This document shows positions 21,595 through 32,174 of a stretch of 64,000 nucleotides of DNA, one piece after another (positions within the stretch are counted from its first letter, which is position 1; each line of letters starts with the position of its first letter). The notes under the pieces are model-generated. The model was not told the DNA's origin and did no database searches. It saw only the letters and a program-made list of their open reading frames with translations. Source of the stretch: Ariolimax columbianus (taxonomy: Eukaryota; Mollusca; Gastropoda; Stylommatophora; Arionidae); the NCBI GenBank assembly GCA_036924085.1, contig JAVGWX010000007.1, forward strand, positions 69,273,360-69,337,359, given 5' to 3'. The position numbers were made by a program, and so were the translations under genes.

Positions 21595-22485
21595 CACTAG
21601 AACGGCCCCCACAAAGCAACAACTCTTCAAACAGCAACAGCTCTACAGGCAGCTACACCCATTTAAAAAACATGCCACAAATCAACTCTACAAACAACCA
21701 AACCTAATCACAAGATCAGGCACACAAACCAACAGCTCTATAAACAGCCAAACTTCCTCACAAGAATAGCCACACAAAGCAACAACTCTGTAAACAGCCA
21801 AACTCCCTCACTAGAACAGCCACATAAATCAACAACTCTATAAACAGTCAAACTCCCTCACTAAAACAGCCACACAAACCAACAACTCTACAAACAGCCA
21901 AACCTCTTACTAGAACAGCCACACAAAGCAACAACTCTATGAACAAGCAAACCCCTCACTGGAACAGCCACACAAAGTAACAACTCTATAAACAGCCTGA
22001 CCTCTCACTAGAACAGCCACACAAACCAACAACTCTACAAACAGCCAAACCCCATACAAGATATACCACACAAACCAACAACTCTACAAACAGTCAAACC
22101 CCATAAAAGATATACCACACAAACCAACAACTGTACAAACAGCCAAACTCCCTCACAAGAACAGCAACACAAACCAACATTTCTATAAACAGCCAGACCT
22201 CTCACTAGAATAGCCACTCAAACCAACAACTCTACAAACAGCCAAACCCCATAAAAGATATACCACACAAACCAACAACTCTACAAACAGCCAAACCCCA
22301 TAAAAGATATACCACACAAACCAACAACTCTACAAACAATCAAACCCCATAAAAGATATACCACACAAACCAACAACTCTGGAAACAGCCAAACCCCCTC
22401 ACAAGAACAGCAACACAAACCAACAACTCTATAAGGAGCCAAACCTCTCACAAGAACAGCAACCAAGGAAAATAGTTCAATATGG
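21595..22485. repeat. ~47-49-bp minisatellite, about 18 units
   Basis: CAAACCAACAACTCTACAAA plus CAGCCAAAC recurs (22031, 22080; 22277, 22326: 49-base steps). It alternates with two linker types, CCCATAAAAGATATACCACA and CTCACTAGAACAGCCACA. Adjacent linker types suggest local amplification of two subunits. Minus-strand frames through it are artefacts. Confidence 0.92.
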
Positions 22486-22489
22486 ACCA

Positions 22490-23770
22490 TGCGAAACACA
22501 CGAAGGGATGTCTGCGATCATATGATAAGCCCCACTATAAATGAAAGTATCAATCATCTCACAAGAAAAGATCAAAGCATCATTTTCCGGCAGAGAACCA
22601 AATACATTCCGCCCACTAAGCATCTAGTACACACTTGCTAGTGTCACATGTGCTTAGACCCACACGAAACCATTGATCACCATCTCTTTTAGTGCTAGGC
22701 CTTCAAGTTTATTAAGAACATGCTTTTTCCTCTGACGCTAAATAAATTTCATACTTTGTATAGTACTAAACAAGAAAAAACAGACGAGTGCAGATAGCAT
22801 TACAATGCATTGGACCGAAAGGAAAAAGTCCGAATGCTATAGGGGCCATTATAATAACAACAACAACGTCAGCAAGATGGGTAATCTGTTCTGCTCGCAT
22901 CATTGTAACCTTCAAAACAGATCGATCGTTCAAATCAATTCAACTACAGGCGCAGATCTGTTGCACATGATTGACAGCATGTGGGCATTATACCGGCTAT
23001 TGTCACGGATCTCCAAACCAACGTAACTTCTGTAAGCTTTCTTTATCATCGCCTATATGATATCATAGTAATGTGTCCGCAAATATAGCAAACGCAATCG
23101 GCACTGTTCACATTTTAAGAGGCATCTTCAACTACATACTACACTTTGACACTCACGTGATCCACAACCCAAATGATTGGACAACTACTACAGATTGTGC
23201 ACTTGGACTAACGCTTAAGGTTATCATTCTCATGGGGAATCACTAGCTCGACGTATCTTATTTCACGTACAACCCATTCATTCACTCGTACATTCCTCTA
23301 CACCTATATCTGAAAAACTAGAACTTATTCGCGATTAAGTTCATATTCGTGATCAGCATGACCAAATTGGATAAAATTACTTTCGTCTCAGATACATTTT
23401 AGGTGCTGCCCAGTGTGAATAGAGCGTTGGCTAAATTTATTTTTATGATTTTATTTCAGGTGTCAATTCTGAATCTAATAACACATAACCACTATGTTAA
23501 TCTGATTCCTTGGTCGGTAAAAGCGTATCAATCACAAAGTCTTAAACATGGAAACACATTAATTGACGATGATCCCATGAACAAATATGGGTTAGTTCGG
23601 TGTAAACCTAAATTTAAAAAATATATTTAGAATATGTGTTGATCATGTTATGATAGTTAACAAGCAAGAAGACAAATCATTCATTTCTATATACATTTCA
23701 TCTGCGTCGTTTTGATTAGCTATTCTCATTTTTGCTTATTCTTTTCTCTCAGACAACCACCTTTTTGCTG
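22490..23770. other. No recognised coding feature
   Basis: If the K2P gene continues, this is intron sequence downstream of its first coding exon. Frames at 22788-23026 and 23403-23630 lack recognisable motifs. A search by eye for the second pore signature (TIGFGD-like) on the minus strand found nothing here. Confidence 0.45.
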
Positions 23771-23861
23771 TATCATAAGTATGTTTGTGTTTGTGCCGAC
23801 GTCGAACTGACCCATACTTTTTGTTCTGCTAATATACATCTATCAGTGAATATTAAAGGGT

Positions 23862-23869
23862 ACTCACCT
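23862..23869 (-). other. Splice donor of the K2P exon
   Basis: On the minus strand the exon ends ACAATAG and continues GTGAGTACCC. AG/GTGAGT is a consensus 5' splice site, with the cut between 23868 and 23867. Reading through gives non-homologous residues after STIG, supporting an intron here. Confidence 0.85.
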
Positions 23870-24207
23870 ATTGTTGAGACTACTGTACCCACAAAGTAAA
23901 ACGCTCCAGAAAAATCCCATCGTGGTCTCTTGTTGCCAACGAAACCTGCAGACTCGGCTTGGGCGTGGATATCCAACAAAAGCTGTAAATCTGATTCGTT
24001 GACTTGTGGATACTTTGACTTGAAGCTGTCAATGTATTGACGGTACACTCGCTTTTCCTCCACCTCGTTATCTCTCTCAAGGGCTGCAAATAACGCAGCA
24101 CCGGACAGCATGTAGAGTACCATGACAACTGCTAACAAGATGAATCTGGCATTATCTTCCTTAAGGTGGATAATTTTACAGCAGCCACGCCTTCCAGGCC
24201 GTGGCAT
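23868..24207 (-). CDS. KCNK13-like: First coding exon of a THIK-type two-pore-domain potassium channel
   Basis: K2P channels are dimeric plasma-membrane leak channels; each subunit has two pore loops and four membrane segments. From the chosen ATG (24207) the exon gives a basic N-terminus (MPRPGRRGCCKIIHLKEDN), TM1 at about residues 19-44 (ARFILLAVVMVLYMLSGAAL then FAALE), a charged extracellular cap helix region with an N-E-S glycosylation sequon near residue 70, and pore helix 1 with the start of the selectivity filter (RPRWDFSGAFYFVGTVVSTI then G, residues 94-114). EDNARFxLLA...LYxLxGAA and RPRWDF(S/T)GAFYFVGTVVSTIG are hallmarks of KCNK12/KCNK13. The exon ends after the first base of the pore glycine codon (phase 1), a known conserved intron place in K2P genes, at AG/GTGAGT. 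This ATG was chosen because vertebrate THIK proteins begin about 20 residues before TM1. The frame is open much further upstream. The partner exon with pore 2 was not found in the window. Confidence 0.9.
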
Positions 24208-25400
24208 AATCCGGCGCGAACGGACATTGGGCTTGTTTACTTTGACCCGCCCTGTTCGCGCCGGATCCAATCCTGCATGAGGATTGTGAATCCCGTGCTC
24301 TTGGTAGTGGTAGTCGCTTGCGTCACTCAAACTCACTCGCTCCGCCCATTCTTCGTCGTGCGCTTCTTCCGGGTCCGCCACGGCTTTAGCACGGCTTGTA
24401 CTCGCCGCCCAGATAGGGGAGGGGTCTCTGACTTGTTGATGGGCGGTGTTCCTTGTGTCACCACAAGGTGAGCAGTTCTCTAATCTATTATTGGTGATAA
24501 ACTTTGGTTCAGTGGCCAACTTTCCTCTACTCTCGAAGAACAATTTCTGTCCCTGCTTTTTCAAGTACCGGTCATTAAAGTGACATTGGCGTCCCTGAAA
24601 GCAGCTCTGACAACATCCCTGATTTGTGTAAATAGTATTACAAGTACAGTTGTGATTGCTTTCCCTTACCAGCCGTTCCCTAGAGTTATAAATTCCAGAT
24701 TCCCCTTCCCATGAAGAATTATTAGATGGATGTGTAACAGTTCCCCAGCAGCGATCACCTTGTGTGTAACATGAACTCAGATACTTACATTTGTCTTCAG
24801 ACACGAGGTTAAACACGCTTCTGTACAGCACTGCTTCTCCGACGAAGATTACCCCTCGGTGGTTCACTGCTGAGACTTTTAAAGCGATATCTGTCTACAT
24901 TATCATTATGTGTGTCACGAGCAATCGTTGCTGGATCTAGAGTAATCCGGGGTTTTCGGTGATGCTTATTTGCCGGAAAACTCCGCTGCTGAAGGTTGTT
25001 ACTGCTGTTGTTGTTCTGATTTTGATTTCCCTCACCTTCAAAGAAACTGGTTCCGCTGATTCTAATATGAGCTTTGCTCCACCCACTTCTTTGTGTGTAA
25101 GAAGGCGGATGTATACATAAAGATGCTTCACCTCTACACCTCGCCGGATGGTGAGTGCTTCCTCTTCTGTCGCTGCAATATGTACATTCAGCTGTCACCA
25201 AGACACGCCTGACCCCGCCCACTTCTGTTTCGCCAACCCGACCTTCTTCGTTGTCGCCTCCCAGACTGATTGACTGTGGCTTGACCCAGATCAGCAAAGG
25301 CCACGTCTGTGCTTCCCATAGTGGGTTGGAAAGACTTGTCCAACGGATATGTGGTTGTAGCTCTTCCACTACCCGAAACTCTTTTCTTTGCAGAATTCCA
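24208..25400 (-). other. CpG-rich upstream region of the K2P exon, open in two successive frames
   Basis: The K2P frame stays open upstream to an ATG at 24867, adding 220 residues. This extension is cysteine-rich in its first half (about 11 Cys between residues 27 and 135) and acidic/serine-rich later. A second minus-strand frame (25369-24809, 186 codons) overlaps its start and has an Asn/Gln-rich, low-complexity composition (NQNQNNNSSNNLQQ). Local CpG density is clearly higher than in the AT-rich surroundings, as expected for a 5' exon or promoter. It may be a real N-terminal extension, an alternative first exon, or leader sequence. No homologue was recognised. Confidence 0.4.
24209..24266 (-). 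promoter_or_regulatory. 13-bp GC-rich inverted repeat directly before the K2P start codon
   Basis: ATCCGGCGCGAAC at 24209-24221 and its exact reverse complement GTTCGCGCCGGAT at 24254-24266 are separated by 32 bases. On the minus-strand transcript the 3' arm ends one base before the ATG at 24207-24205. If that ATG is used, the hairpin would lie in the 5' leader against the start and could restrain initiation. If translation starts upstream, it lies inside coding sequence. The inverted repeat is observed; the function is inference. Confidence 0.6.
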
Positions 25401-25404
25401 TATT

Positions 25405-25860
25405 CACCATTGATCTATTCGGTATTATTGATACAATAGCCAATATCTTCGACGATAGGCCAACTTTTTGTTAAAAGAAAAATAGAGTGGAAATGGCTAA
25501 ATTTGCAAACGGCGTTTGGCAGAATATTCACAACGACACAACAGCTTAGCAGATCATGACACAGTTCTGTGGATTGGTGCCTGGTCGAGAACCTAAGAGC
25601 TTAAGAGACTTGTCGATTCACACTGGGCAGCTCCATCTGGAATATAAGAAACGTAACCAGTTAAGGCATCTAATAGAGGCACTGATCAAACACTGCAATT
25701 AGTCTACATGCATGGAGTCTGCATCAAAGCATGTATTTTTTCAGTGTGGTGATTTCTATATCGTTCTTTCTAGCGTAATAATGTTGGTAACAGATTAGTA
25801 GTAGTAAAGGGGCGCAGGTGACATACCATAACACACACACGCTTACACTTACACAAACAC

Positions 25861-25908
<48 letters not shown>

Positions 25909-26740
25909 TTCTACAACATAAATACATACTTCCTGCTATTCATGCCAGTTTTCTCGCACACAAAACATATATTTGTAACACTCATTTAATACGCCGTATG
26001 AAATTAATTTTTTTCAATGTGTAATTCACAGTATTTTTTTCTTCTTCTTCTTAGTTCTCCTCTACATTATGCTCCCAATGAAGTATGCGGTCACCTCTAT
26101 GTGTGCACTTTTACAGGAAGCATGCGCCAACGCACTTGTAGTGAATGTTTCTGTATCATTTTGTTTTACCTCTTAGAGGTGACTATCTATTTACATAACT
26201 ATCATTAGCCGTCTCTGACGACACGCGGGAATGAATTGTGGGTCTATTCTATTCTCCTTAGAAAACGACTCACACATATTTTTATATCCTTCAGTAAATC
26301 GTAAAACAAGCTACAGCAGAGAATTACAAGACATGGCTTGCGTTTCTCATAATACAAGGACAACTTTTAAACACACATTTTTCCAGTTCAGTAATGACTT
26401 CCGACCGCCGAGTTCTTACGAGACGTTCATATTAAATATTTGTGGACATCATTCGTAACGGTGATTTAATTTTTGTGTGTGAAGTGTTAATTTGCACTCC
26501 TTCGATTTAATTTCCAAACGCCAAGATCTTGTGAGGAAATATTTCATTGCATGTATCGCGTGAATGTAGTTCATTCTGCCCCAATGTTGGTGATATAAGT
26601 GCATCGGCACAAGGTTATTGGTAAAGAAAGGTTGGCATTTTTGTGCCTATATTTTTGGCTAGCCATGATTATTGCCGTTATTATCTCTAGTTTGTGGCCC
26701 AAAGAACGGCCTGGTATTTAGTCCTTAAATTGTTTGTTGT
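25405..26740. other. AT-rich flank with a (TA)n tract
   Basis: A pure (TA)n run occupies about 25861-25907. No coding motif, RNA gene or mobile element was recognised elsewhere. Confidence 0.5.
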
Positions 26741-26741
26741 A

Positions 26742-26905
26742 CTTGATCGTTCCCGAAATTGTAAGTAGTTCTAAGAAAAGCTTACCTTTATGTCTGTATT
26801 CCGTTCACCTACCTTGATCGTTCCCGAAATTGTAAGTAGTTCTAAGAAAAGCTTACCTTTATGTCTGTATTCCGTTCACCTACCTTGATCGTTCCCGAAA
26901 TTGTT
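26742..26905. repeat. 71-bp perfect tandem duplication plus partial third copy
   Basis: CTTGATCGTTCCCGAAATTG starts at 26742, 26813 and 26884. The first two units are identical over 71 bases; the third stops after about 21 bases. Perfect identity suggests a recent event or an assembly artefact. Confidence 0.93.
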
Positions 26906-27007
26906 ACTGGGTTATCATCCAAGAAAGGTAACTTTATCTTCCACGCTTCTCAATAGCACAAGTTGATGGAAAAGGTCGTGAAGTTAAGAAGAAAGATAAA
27001 GATAATC

Positions 27008-27100
27008 ACTTAACAGACAGTGCTGTCTGAGATGAAGTGTTAGAGACGTCATTGTGCGAGCCTACATTGTTTCAGTATATGGGTTGACCAGTTTTTTCTT
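27008..27100 (-). mobile_element. SINE family T2, tail fragment
   Basis: Plus-strand text GTGCTGTCTGAGATGAAGTG followed by TTAGAGACGTCATTGTGCG matches the tail region of T2 copies. The tRNA-like head is missing. Confidence 0.55.
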
Positions 27101-27705
27101 GTTTTATTTTCTTTCTTAACATAAGTCCCTCATACGTAATATGTCTTAGGATATAGTTAGTAGAGTGGTACATAAAGAAGCACTGTTTAAGAGCTTTAGG
27201 GTGCAAATGTGGATACGAGATACCTGTTCCCTTTGCCTTCTTATTGGCTTTAGATAGGATAATTAAAAAATCGATTAATGGAAAAAGAACTGGTATGTAT
27301 TGGACACTTTTGTCACAATTACAGGACCTGGACTACGCAGATGATCTGGTACTTTTGTCACCCATTCATAGCTAAATGCAAGGAACATTTGATAGGGTGA
27401 ATGAAGAATCAGCCAAATTGAGACTGAATATCAACATGAAGAAAACCAAGCTCCTTTAACTCAACACTATAAACATAGACTCAATCATGTTGGAGGAAGA
27501 GCCATTGGAAGAAATGGATACCTTTACCTATTTAGGCAGCACAATTGACACATCAGGTGATACAATTACAGATGCAAGGCTCAGAACTTGAAAGGCAAGA
27601 GTAGCATTTCTAACACTTAACAACATAATGAAGTTCCAGAGAAATCAAGAATCAAACAAAAAATTAGAATATTCAACGCCAGTGTCAAGTCAGTGCTGCT
27701 ATACA

Positions 27706-28085
27706 AAACAGAGACATGGAGAACGAGAAAGACCATACAAAACAGAGACATGGAGAACGACAAAGACCATACAAAACAGAGACATGGAGAACGACCAAGA
27801 CCATACAAAACAGAGACATGGAGAACGACAAAGACCATACAAAACAGAGACATGGAGAACGACCAAGACCATACAAAACAGAGACATGGAGAACGACCAA
27901 GACTATACAAAACAGAGACATGGAGAACGACCAAGATCATACAAAACAGAGACATGGAGAACGACCAAGACTATACAAAACAGAGACACGGAGAACGACC
28001 AAGATCATACAAAACAGAGACATGGAGAACGACAAAGACCATACAAAACAGAGACACGGAGAACGACCAAGACCATACAACAAAG
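27706..28085 (+). repeat. 34-bp minisatellite inside the LINE (ETWR motif), about 11 units
   Basis: ACAAAACAGAGACATGGAGA plus ACGACCAAGACCAT repeats every 34 bases (for example 27715 and 27749). One unit encodes the LINE residues YKTETWRTTKTI, so the array is an expansion of LINE coding sequence. The unit is not a multiple of three and has no stop in any frame, so all three plus frames stay open with a 34-residue super-period. Confidence 0.93.
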
Positions 28086-28288
28086 AATCTAATAGTTTGT
28101 TAACAGATGCCTGCAAAGGATAATGGCATACATTGGCAGAACATAGTGTGAAATAAAGACCGATGGTAAAGGAACCAACAACAGCCACTGGAACAACCAA
28201 TTAAACGAAGAAAATGTGGCTAGAGAGGACATACGCTACGGATGGCACCGTCCAACACAGCCAGACATGCTCTTATATGAAATCTTCA

Positions 28289-28289
<1 letters not shown>

Positions 28290-28330
<41 letters not shown>
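28290..28330. repeat. (GA)n tract inside the LINE
   Basis: A run of about 20 GA units encodes alternating Arg-Glu in the LINE frame. It directly precedes DRPTN, the position of the basic RGRP segment in related elements. Confidence 0.9.
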
Positions 28331-28335
<5 letters not shown>

Positions 28336-28502
28336 GTCGACCAACAAATATACGGTTAAAGGAATGTGATATGGAACTAAGATTAAATGATTACGCATGG
28401 AGAGAGGCAGAAAGGGCAGTCCATGACCACGCATGCTGACGGGATGTTGTCAATGACTTATGCACCGAGAGGAGCGACGGGCTTGATTGATAACATTAAA
28501 TC

Positions 28503-28592
28503 AGGTACCCATTTACAGCTAGATTGTGCCATTAACGGGACCTGAACCGTGTACATTGCCGCAACAAGCAAGTTCTCTACCAGCACCTTAAT
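28503..28592 (-). mobile_element. SINE family T2, head fragment
   Basis: Minus strand from 28592: GGTGCTGGTAGAGAACTTGC (A-box region), ACACGGTTCAGGTCCCG (B box), then TAGCTGTAAATGGGTACCTG. This is the head plus start of the body. It abuts the 3' end of the LINE that ends near 28492. Confidence 0.65.
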
Positions 28593-28599
28593 TAGAGTC

Positions 28600-29360
28600 A
28601 AGTATTGTCAAATAAGTGAAATTAAAGCCTGAAACCCAAGGTCTGAACATCGTACATAACACCTACTCTCTCACTTTCTCTCTCTGTCTCTCCGTCACCA
28701 TCTCTTACTCCATCCTACCTCTCTCTCTCTCTCAAACACGCAGAACCCCCTCCCACGTCATCGCTGCCTCAACAACCATTCTCACCAGCTTTCTCTCATT
28801 TTTGTATAGTTGTTTGCTCGTTTAGTTATTAAATCATTGCTCCTCTCTGTCACTGTTGACACACTACGTCACTCTTTTCTGCATTTTTATCCCGTTTCAG
28901 CTCAGCATGAGTATTCCTGGGGCTTTGCACTGGTTTTAAATTTCGGGCCTGTAAATCTCTGGTTGTGTGTTTAGTTTAGGTAGATGATTTTTTGTGTGTT
29001 GTTTTTAATTTGTCCTGTCAGTGATAACTATCTTAAGCTTGAAATATCACAATTTACTTCAATGCATATATGATGGAATGGACGCACGGATAGAATACTG
29101 GTCTTCTATAAAAGACGCGGGTTTGAACTTCGAGAAGCATACGTGTGTTTTCTACCGAAAACTAAATAATAAAGAACAACAAAACATTAAAGTTGTGCTT
29201 GTAAAGCTTGAAATTCCTCAGGCCTTTAATTTTTCATGGCAGATCGCAACATTGTTGCAATGCCAATTAATAATACGTGAAGGGGCATACCATCTTATTT
29301 GTTTATAGCAAATTGTAGTTTTTCAGTAACCTACATGTACACTCATCAACTATTAAATCA
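28600..29360. other. No recognised feature; CT-rich patch
   Basis: A CT-rich patch lies at 28665-28735. No conserved domain was recognised. Confidence 0.45.
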
Positions 29361-29364
29361 GTTC

Positions 29365-29478
29365 TTCTTCTTCTTCGTCTTCTTCTTCTGCTTCTTTTTC
29401 TTCTTCTTCTTCTTCTTCTTCTTCTTCTTCTTCTACTTCTTCTTCTTCTTCTTCTTCTTCTACTTCTTCTTCTGCATT
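29365..29478. repeat. (TTC)n microsatellite
   Basis: An almost pure TTC/CTT run with a few GTC, TGC and TAC interruptions. The poly-Phe frame through it is an artefact. Confidence 0.95.
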
Positions 29479-29537
29479 CGAGTTTTTGATCATGTTAAAT
29501 CTTCAGTCCTATCGCCAGGATGAAGTCCAAAATCCTT

Positions 29538-29870
29538 TCCAGGTCTGAACGGTAGGCCCATAGCTTTTGCCTCAGTTCTGCTCCATCTGGCCAGGTCTGA
29601 ACGGTAGGCCCATAGCTTTTGTTCCAGTTCTGCTCCATCTGGCCAGGTCTGAACGGTAGGCCCATAGCTTTTGCTCCAGTTCTGTTCCATCTGGCCAGGT
29701 CTGAACGGTAGGCCCATAGCTTTTGCCTCAGTTCTGCTCCATCTGGCCAGGTCTGAACGGTAGGCCCATAGCTTTTGCTCCAGTTCTGCTCCATCTGGCC
29801 AGGTCTGAACGGTAGGCCCACAGCTTTTGCTTCAGTTCTGTTCCATCTGGCCAGGTCTGACATGTTAGTT
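29538..29870. repeat. 52-bp minisatellite, six units
   Basis: CCAGGTCTGAACGGTAGGCC followed by CATAGCTTTTGC(C/T)(C/T)CAGTTCTG(C/T)TCCATCTGG repeats every 52 bases (29541, 29593, 29645). The last unit runs into CTGACATGTTAGTTATTC. Minus-strand frames with WSRTEAKAMGL-like repeats are artefacts. Confidence 0.95.
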
Positions 29871-29889
29871 ATTCTTGGGATAGGCATTC

Positions 29890-31196
29890 TTAAAGTACGT
29901 GTTCAGGGTTCGGGACTCCTGTCCCACTTGGACATGCATTTGTTTGGGAGATTAGGAATCGATATAGATGACACAGTAGCCTGCAGTGGCCCGTTCTCAG
30001 GAGCAAAATAGCAGTTTGTTGGTGTCATTGTAACTGGTGGATTAGATCTGGGCTGTTACTCTCTCCTTTTCTTTCTCTTATTTTATTTTATACTGGCTGC
30101 GAATTATGGTTTTAGCCTTCTTATATGGTACTTTATGGGTGTCTTGTTTCCTTTTTCCTCCTGCTTTGGATAATGCGCCGGCTCTCTCGTTTCCCATAAT
30201 TTCACAATGAGAGGAGAGTCATTGGAGTATGATCTTTGATATCTTTTGTATGGCATTTAGCTCGGTTCTGATTTTATATGTTATGTCCTCATTTATTGTG
30301 TTCTATACAGATTCGAGTAGTGCCATTGCAGATTGTGAAGATCACTATCAGGGCATGTGTGCGAGCTTCCAATTTGGCGACAATTTTCAGTGCATTATTG
30401 TGTATTATTGACACTATTACCCACCAGTTTGAGATGCTTGGATGTCATCGTTCTCGTGGCAAAGGGTTCTGGTATGAGACTTTATTACAACACTCTACAG
30501 TCTGCTCACCTAAGAATTGGTACCTGACTTATGTCAACTTAGGGAAAACAAGATGGCAGTAAAAGAAATTGGTCGTTCTGATTCAGACAATGCAGAGACA
30601 TCGTAGAATGATGTCTCTATCAGGTCATTAACTGCAGCAGAGTCTTGTAAGGGTCTACATTGACCTTCTTTTATTTCAATTTAGTGTATCTAAGTTATTT
30701 TAGCTGCTTAAACATTGTGATGTTTCGATATGTTAACTTGTTGACACTTACATAAATATCCATGTGTTCACGTGTTAACATACACATCACTTTCGATGTG
30801 TTCAAGATTTAACCCATACATTGATGTCACGTGTGCACGTGGTAATACTTACATTAACTGTCTCAAATGAATAAATGAAAACCATGACGTTTTGCTCAAA
30901 TGTACAAATGTAACTTACTGGCCCTCCTATTTGAGACTCTCACGGAGACATAGGATAGGAACGCATGCTCTTCATTGATTTGAATTTTGTACGTCTTCTT
31001 TAGCTCTACCTATGAAACTTCAACTGCTTTGTCTTGCTCTTCCACCTTTCTTCCCCAGGTATTGCTGTGTATGGCCTCTAGACACTCTCTCCTCTCATGT
31101 GGGTTCCAATCCAACGCACATCTGGTTATGTTGTAAGGTTTCTATATGAGAACATGCTCAATCCATATTCTCTTTCTCTCTCTCTCTGTCTATATG

Positions 31197-31232
<36 letters not shown>

Positions 31233-31325
31233 GCTGCATTTCCAGCTGTATACGCTTTGGTGTACCCTTTGTGACAGATCTCTTTTTGCAATTACATCTG
31301 TACGTTTATCATAAGATACTTGACA
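29890..31325. other. Mostly unrecognised; weak SINE body and a (CT)n tract
   Basis: A weak T2-related segment (AAGAATTGGTACCTGACTTA) lies at about 30512-30535. A (CT)n tract occupies about 31195-31232, with CT-rich sequence before it. No coding motif was recognised. Confidence 0.45.
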
Positions 31326-31329
31326 GAAA

Positions 31330-31830
31330 CATGTATGCAGATAAAAATCAAAGATCAATTACTGAAACAGGTACAACATTTCTCCTATCTAGGAGAAATT
31401 AATAACAGAAAAAGGCAGTCGTGTAAAAGAAAACAGAAAGAGAATAGGTAAGGCCATGATGGTATTCAACAACATGAAACACATACTAACATCCAATCAG
31501 ATAAACCATCAATTGAGAATGAGTGTCGTCAGGTGGTATCTATATTTGTCACTACTTTATGGAGCAAAAAACATGGACACTGATGAATTGTTTTAAAAGA
31601 GAATGGAAGTGTCGAAATGTGTATATATATATGTAATTTTGGGTAGAATTTGCTGGAAAGAGAAGAAAACAAATTTGGAGGTATTGAAAACTTGAGAAGT
31701 GAAAAGGGAATTAATGACTAATATCAAAATGTTGTCAGATTGCATCATTACGGTGATAGAGTACGCTGGAGATCTATTACAGCCGATCTTCGATGCAGAG
31801 ACGGCACTTGAACTGAACTGAACTTGACAA
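31330..31830 (+). pseudogene. LINE reverse transcriptase thumb/C-terminal remnant
   Basis: Plus-strand pieces: VQHFSYLGEI (YLG motif), RIGKAMMVFNNMKHIL, NHQLRMSVVRWYLYLSLLYG then AKTW. The order FSYLG...RI..A...F..L......R..VV..Y..SLLYGA(E)(T)W is typical of the region after the RT catalytic box. Frameshifts and stops follow. Confidence 0.65.
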
Positions 31831-31919
31831 AAACATCTGGTTGGTAGAGTTCTACATTACAAATGTCCAACATATATTTGCATGCTATGTTTCCACGCAA
31901 TATATTAGAACTGATTTGA

Positions 31920-32172
31920 TATTAGTGGTGACTCAAGGCCCACCTCCACAGAAATGGTCTTAGACGCAACCCCTCATGCGATTGTGGAGCTCACAAGCAA
32001 ACACAAGAAGATATCCAGTAGGACTGCCATACTTATGTAGACCAAAGGCGAGACGGTCTGGTCCGAGAGAGCGATCATGCTCGAAAAATTTTGGGGACAT
32101 TTTTGACAGTCTCCATCGAGAACCTCACCGGACTAGAAGCATAACATCAGTAGATCGAAGAAGAAGATGTTA
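31920..32172 (+). pseudogene. C-terminal knuckle of an RNase H-type LINE
   Basis: Plus-strand translation reads AHLHRNGLRRNPSCDCGAHK then QTQEDIQ, a stop, DCHTYVDQR. CxCG...(T)xE...xxC...Y matches the cysteine/histidine knuckle of copies A, B and C (CPCGTGKMTAEHLLQNC). It ends in AGAAGAAGATG, a short GAA-like tail. Much more diverged than the other copies. Confidence 0.55.
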
Positions 32173-32174
32173 AT

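Larger units (their letters stand above)
27130..28492 (+). pseudogene. Non-LTR retrotransposon with internal repeat expansions
   Basis: Plus-strand pieces in order: LALDRIIKKSINGKRTGMYW, then LSQLQDLDYADDLVLLSPIH (intact YADD catalytic box at 27334-27345), LRLNINMKKTKLL, FTYLGSTIDTSGDTITDARL, the LLYKTETWRTTKTIQ region, then FVNRCL-equivalent residues, and near the end DRPTNIRLKECDMELRLNDY with WREAERAVHDHACWRDVV. The last stop is near 28490. Two insertions of tandem repeat sit inside the coding region: a 34-bp array at ETWRTTKT, and a (GA)n tract where related elements have a basic GKRKRGRP-like stretch. Numerous stops are present, so it is dead. It belongs to the same group as the elements near 5.8 kb and 36.5-37.0 kb. 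Confidence 0.8.

Noticed and set aside
24166..24471. Plus-strand 101-codon gene opposite the K2P exon
   Set aside because: It is the antisense shadow of the CpG-rich K2P first exon and has no recognisable motif.
27617..28200. Minus-strand hydrophobic repeat protein (SLFCMVLVVLHV type)
   Set aside because: Antisense reading of the 34-bp array inside a plus-strand LINE.
29299..29523. Poly-Phe protein
   Set aside because: Produced by the (TTC)n microsatellite.
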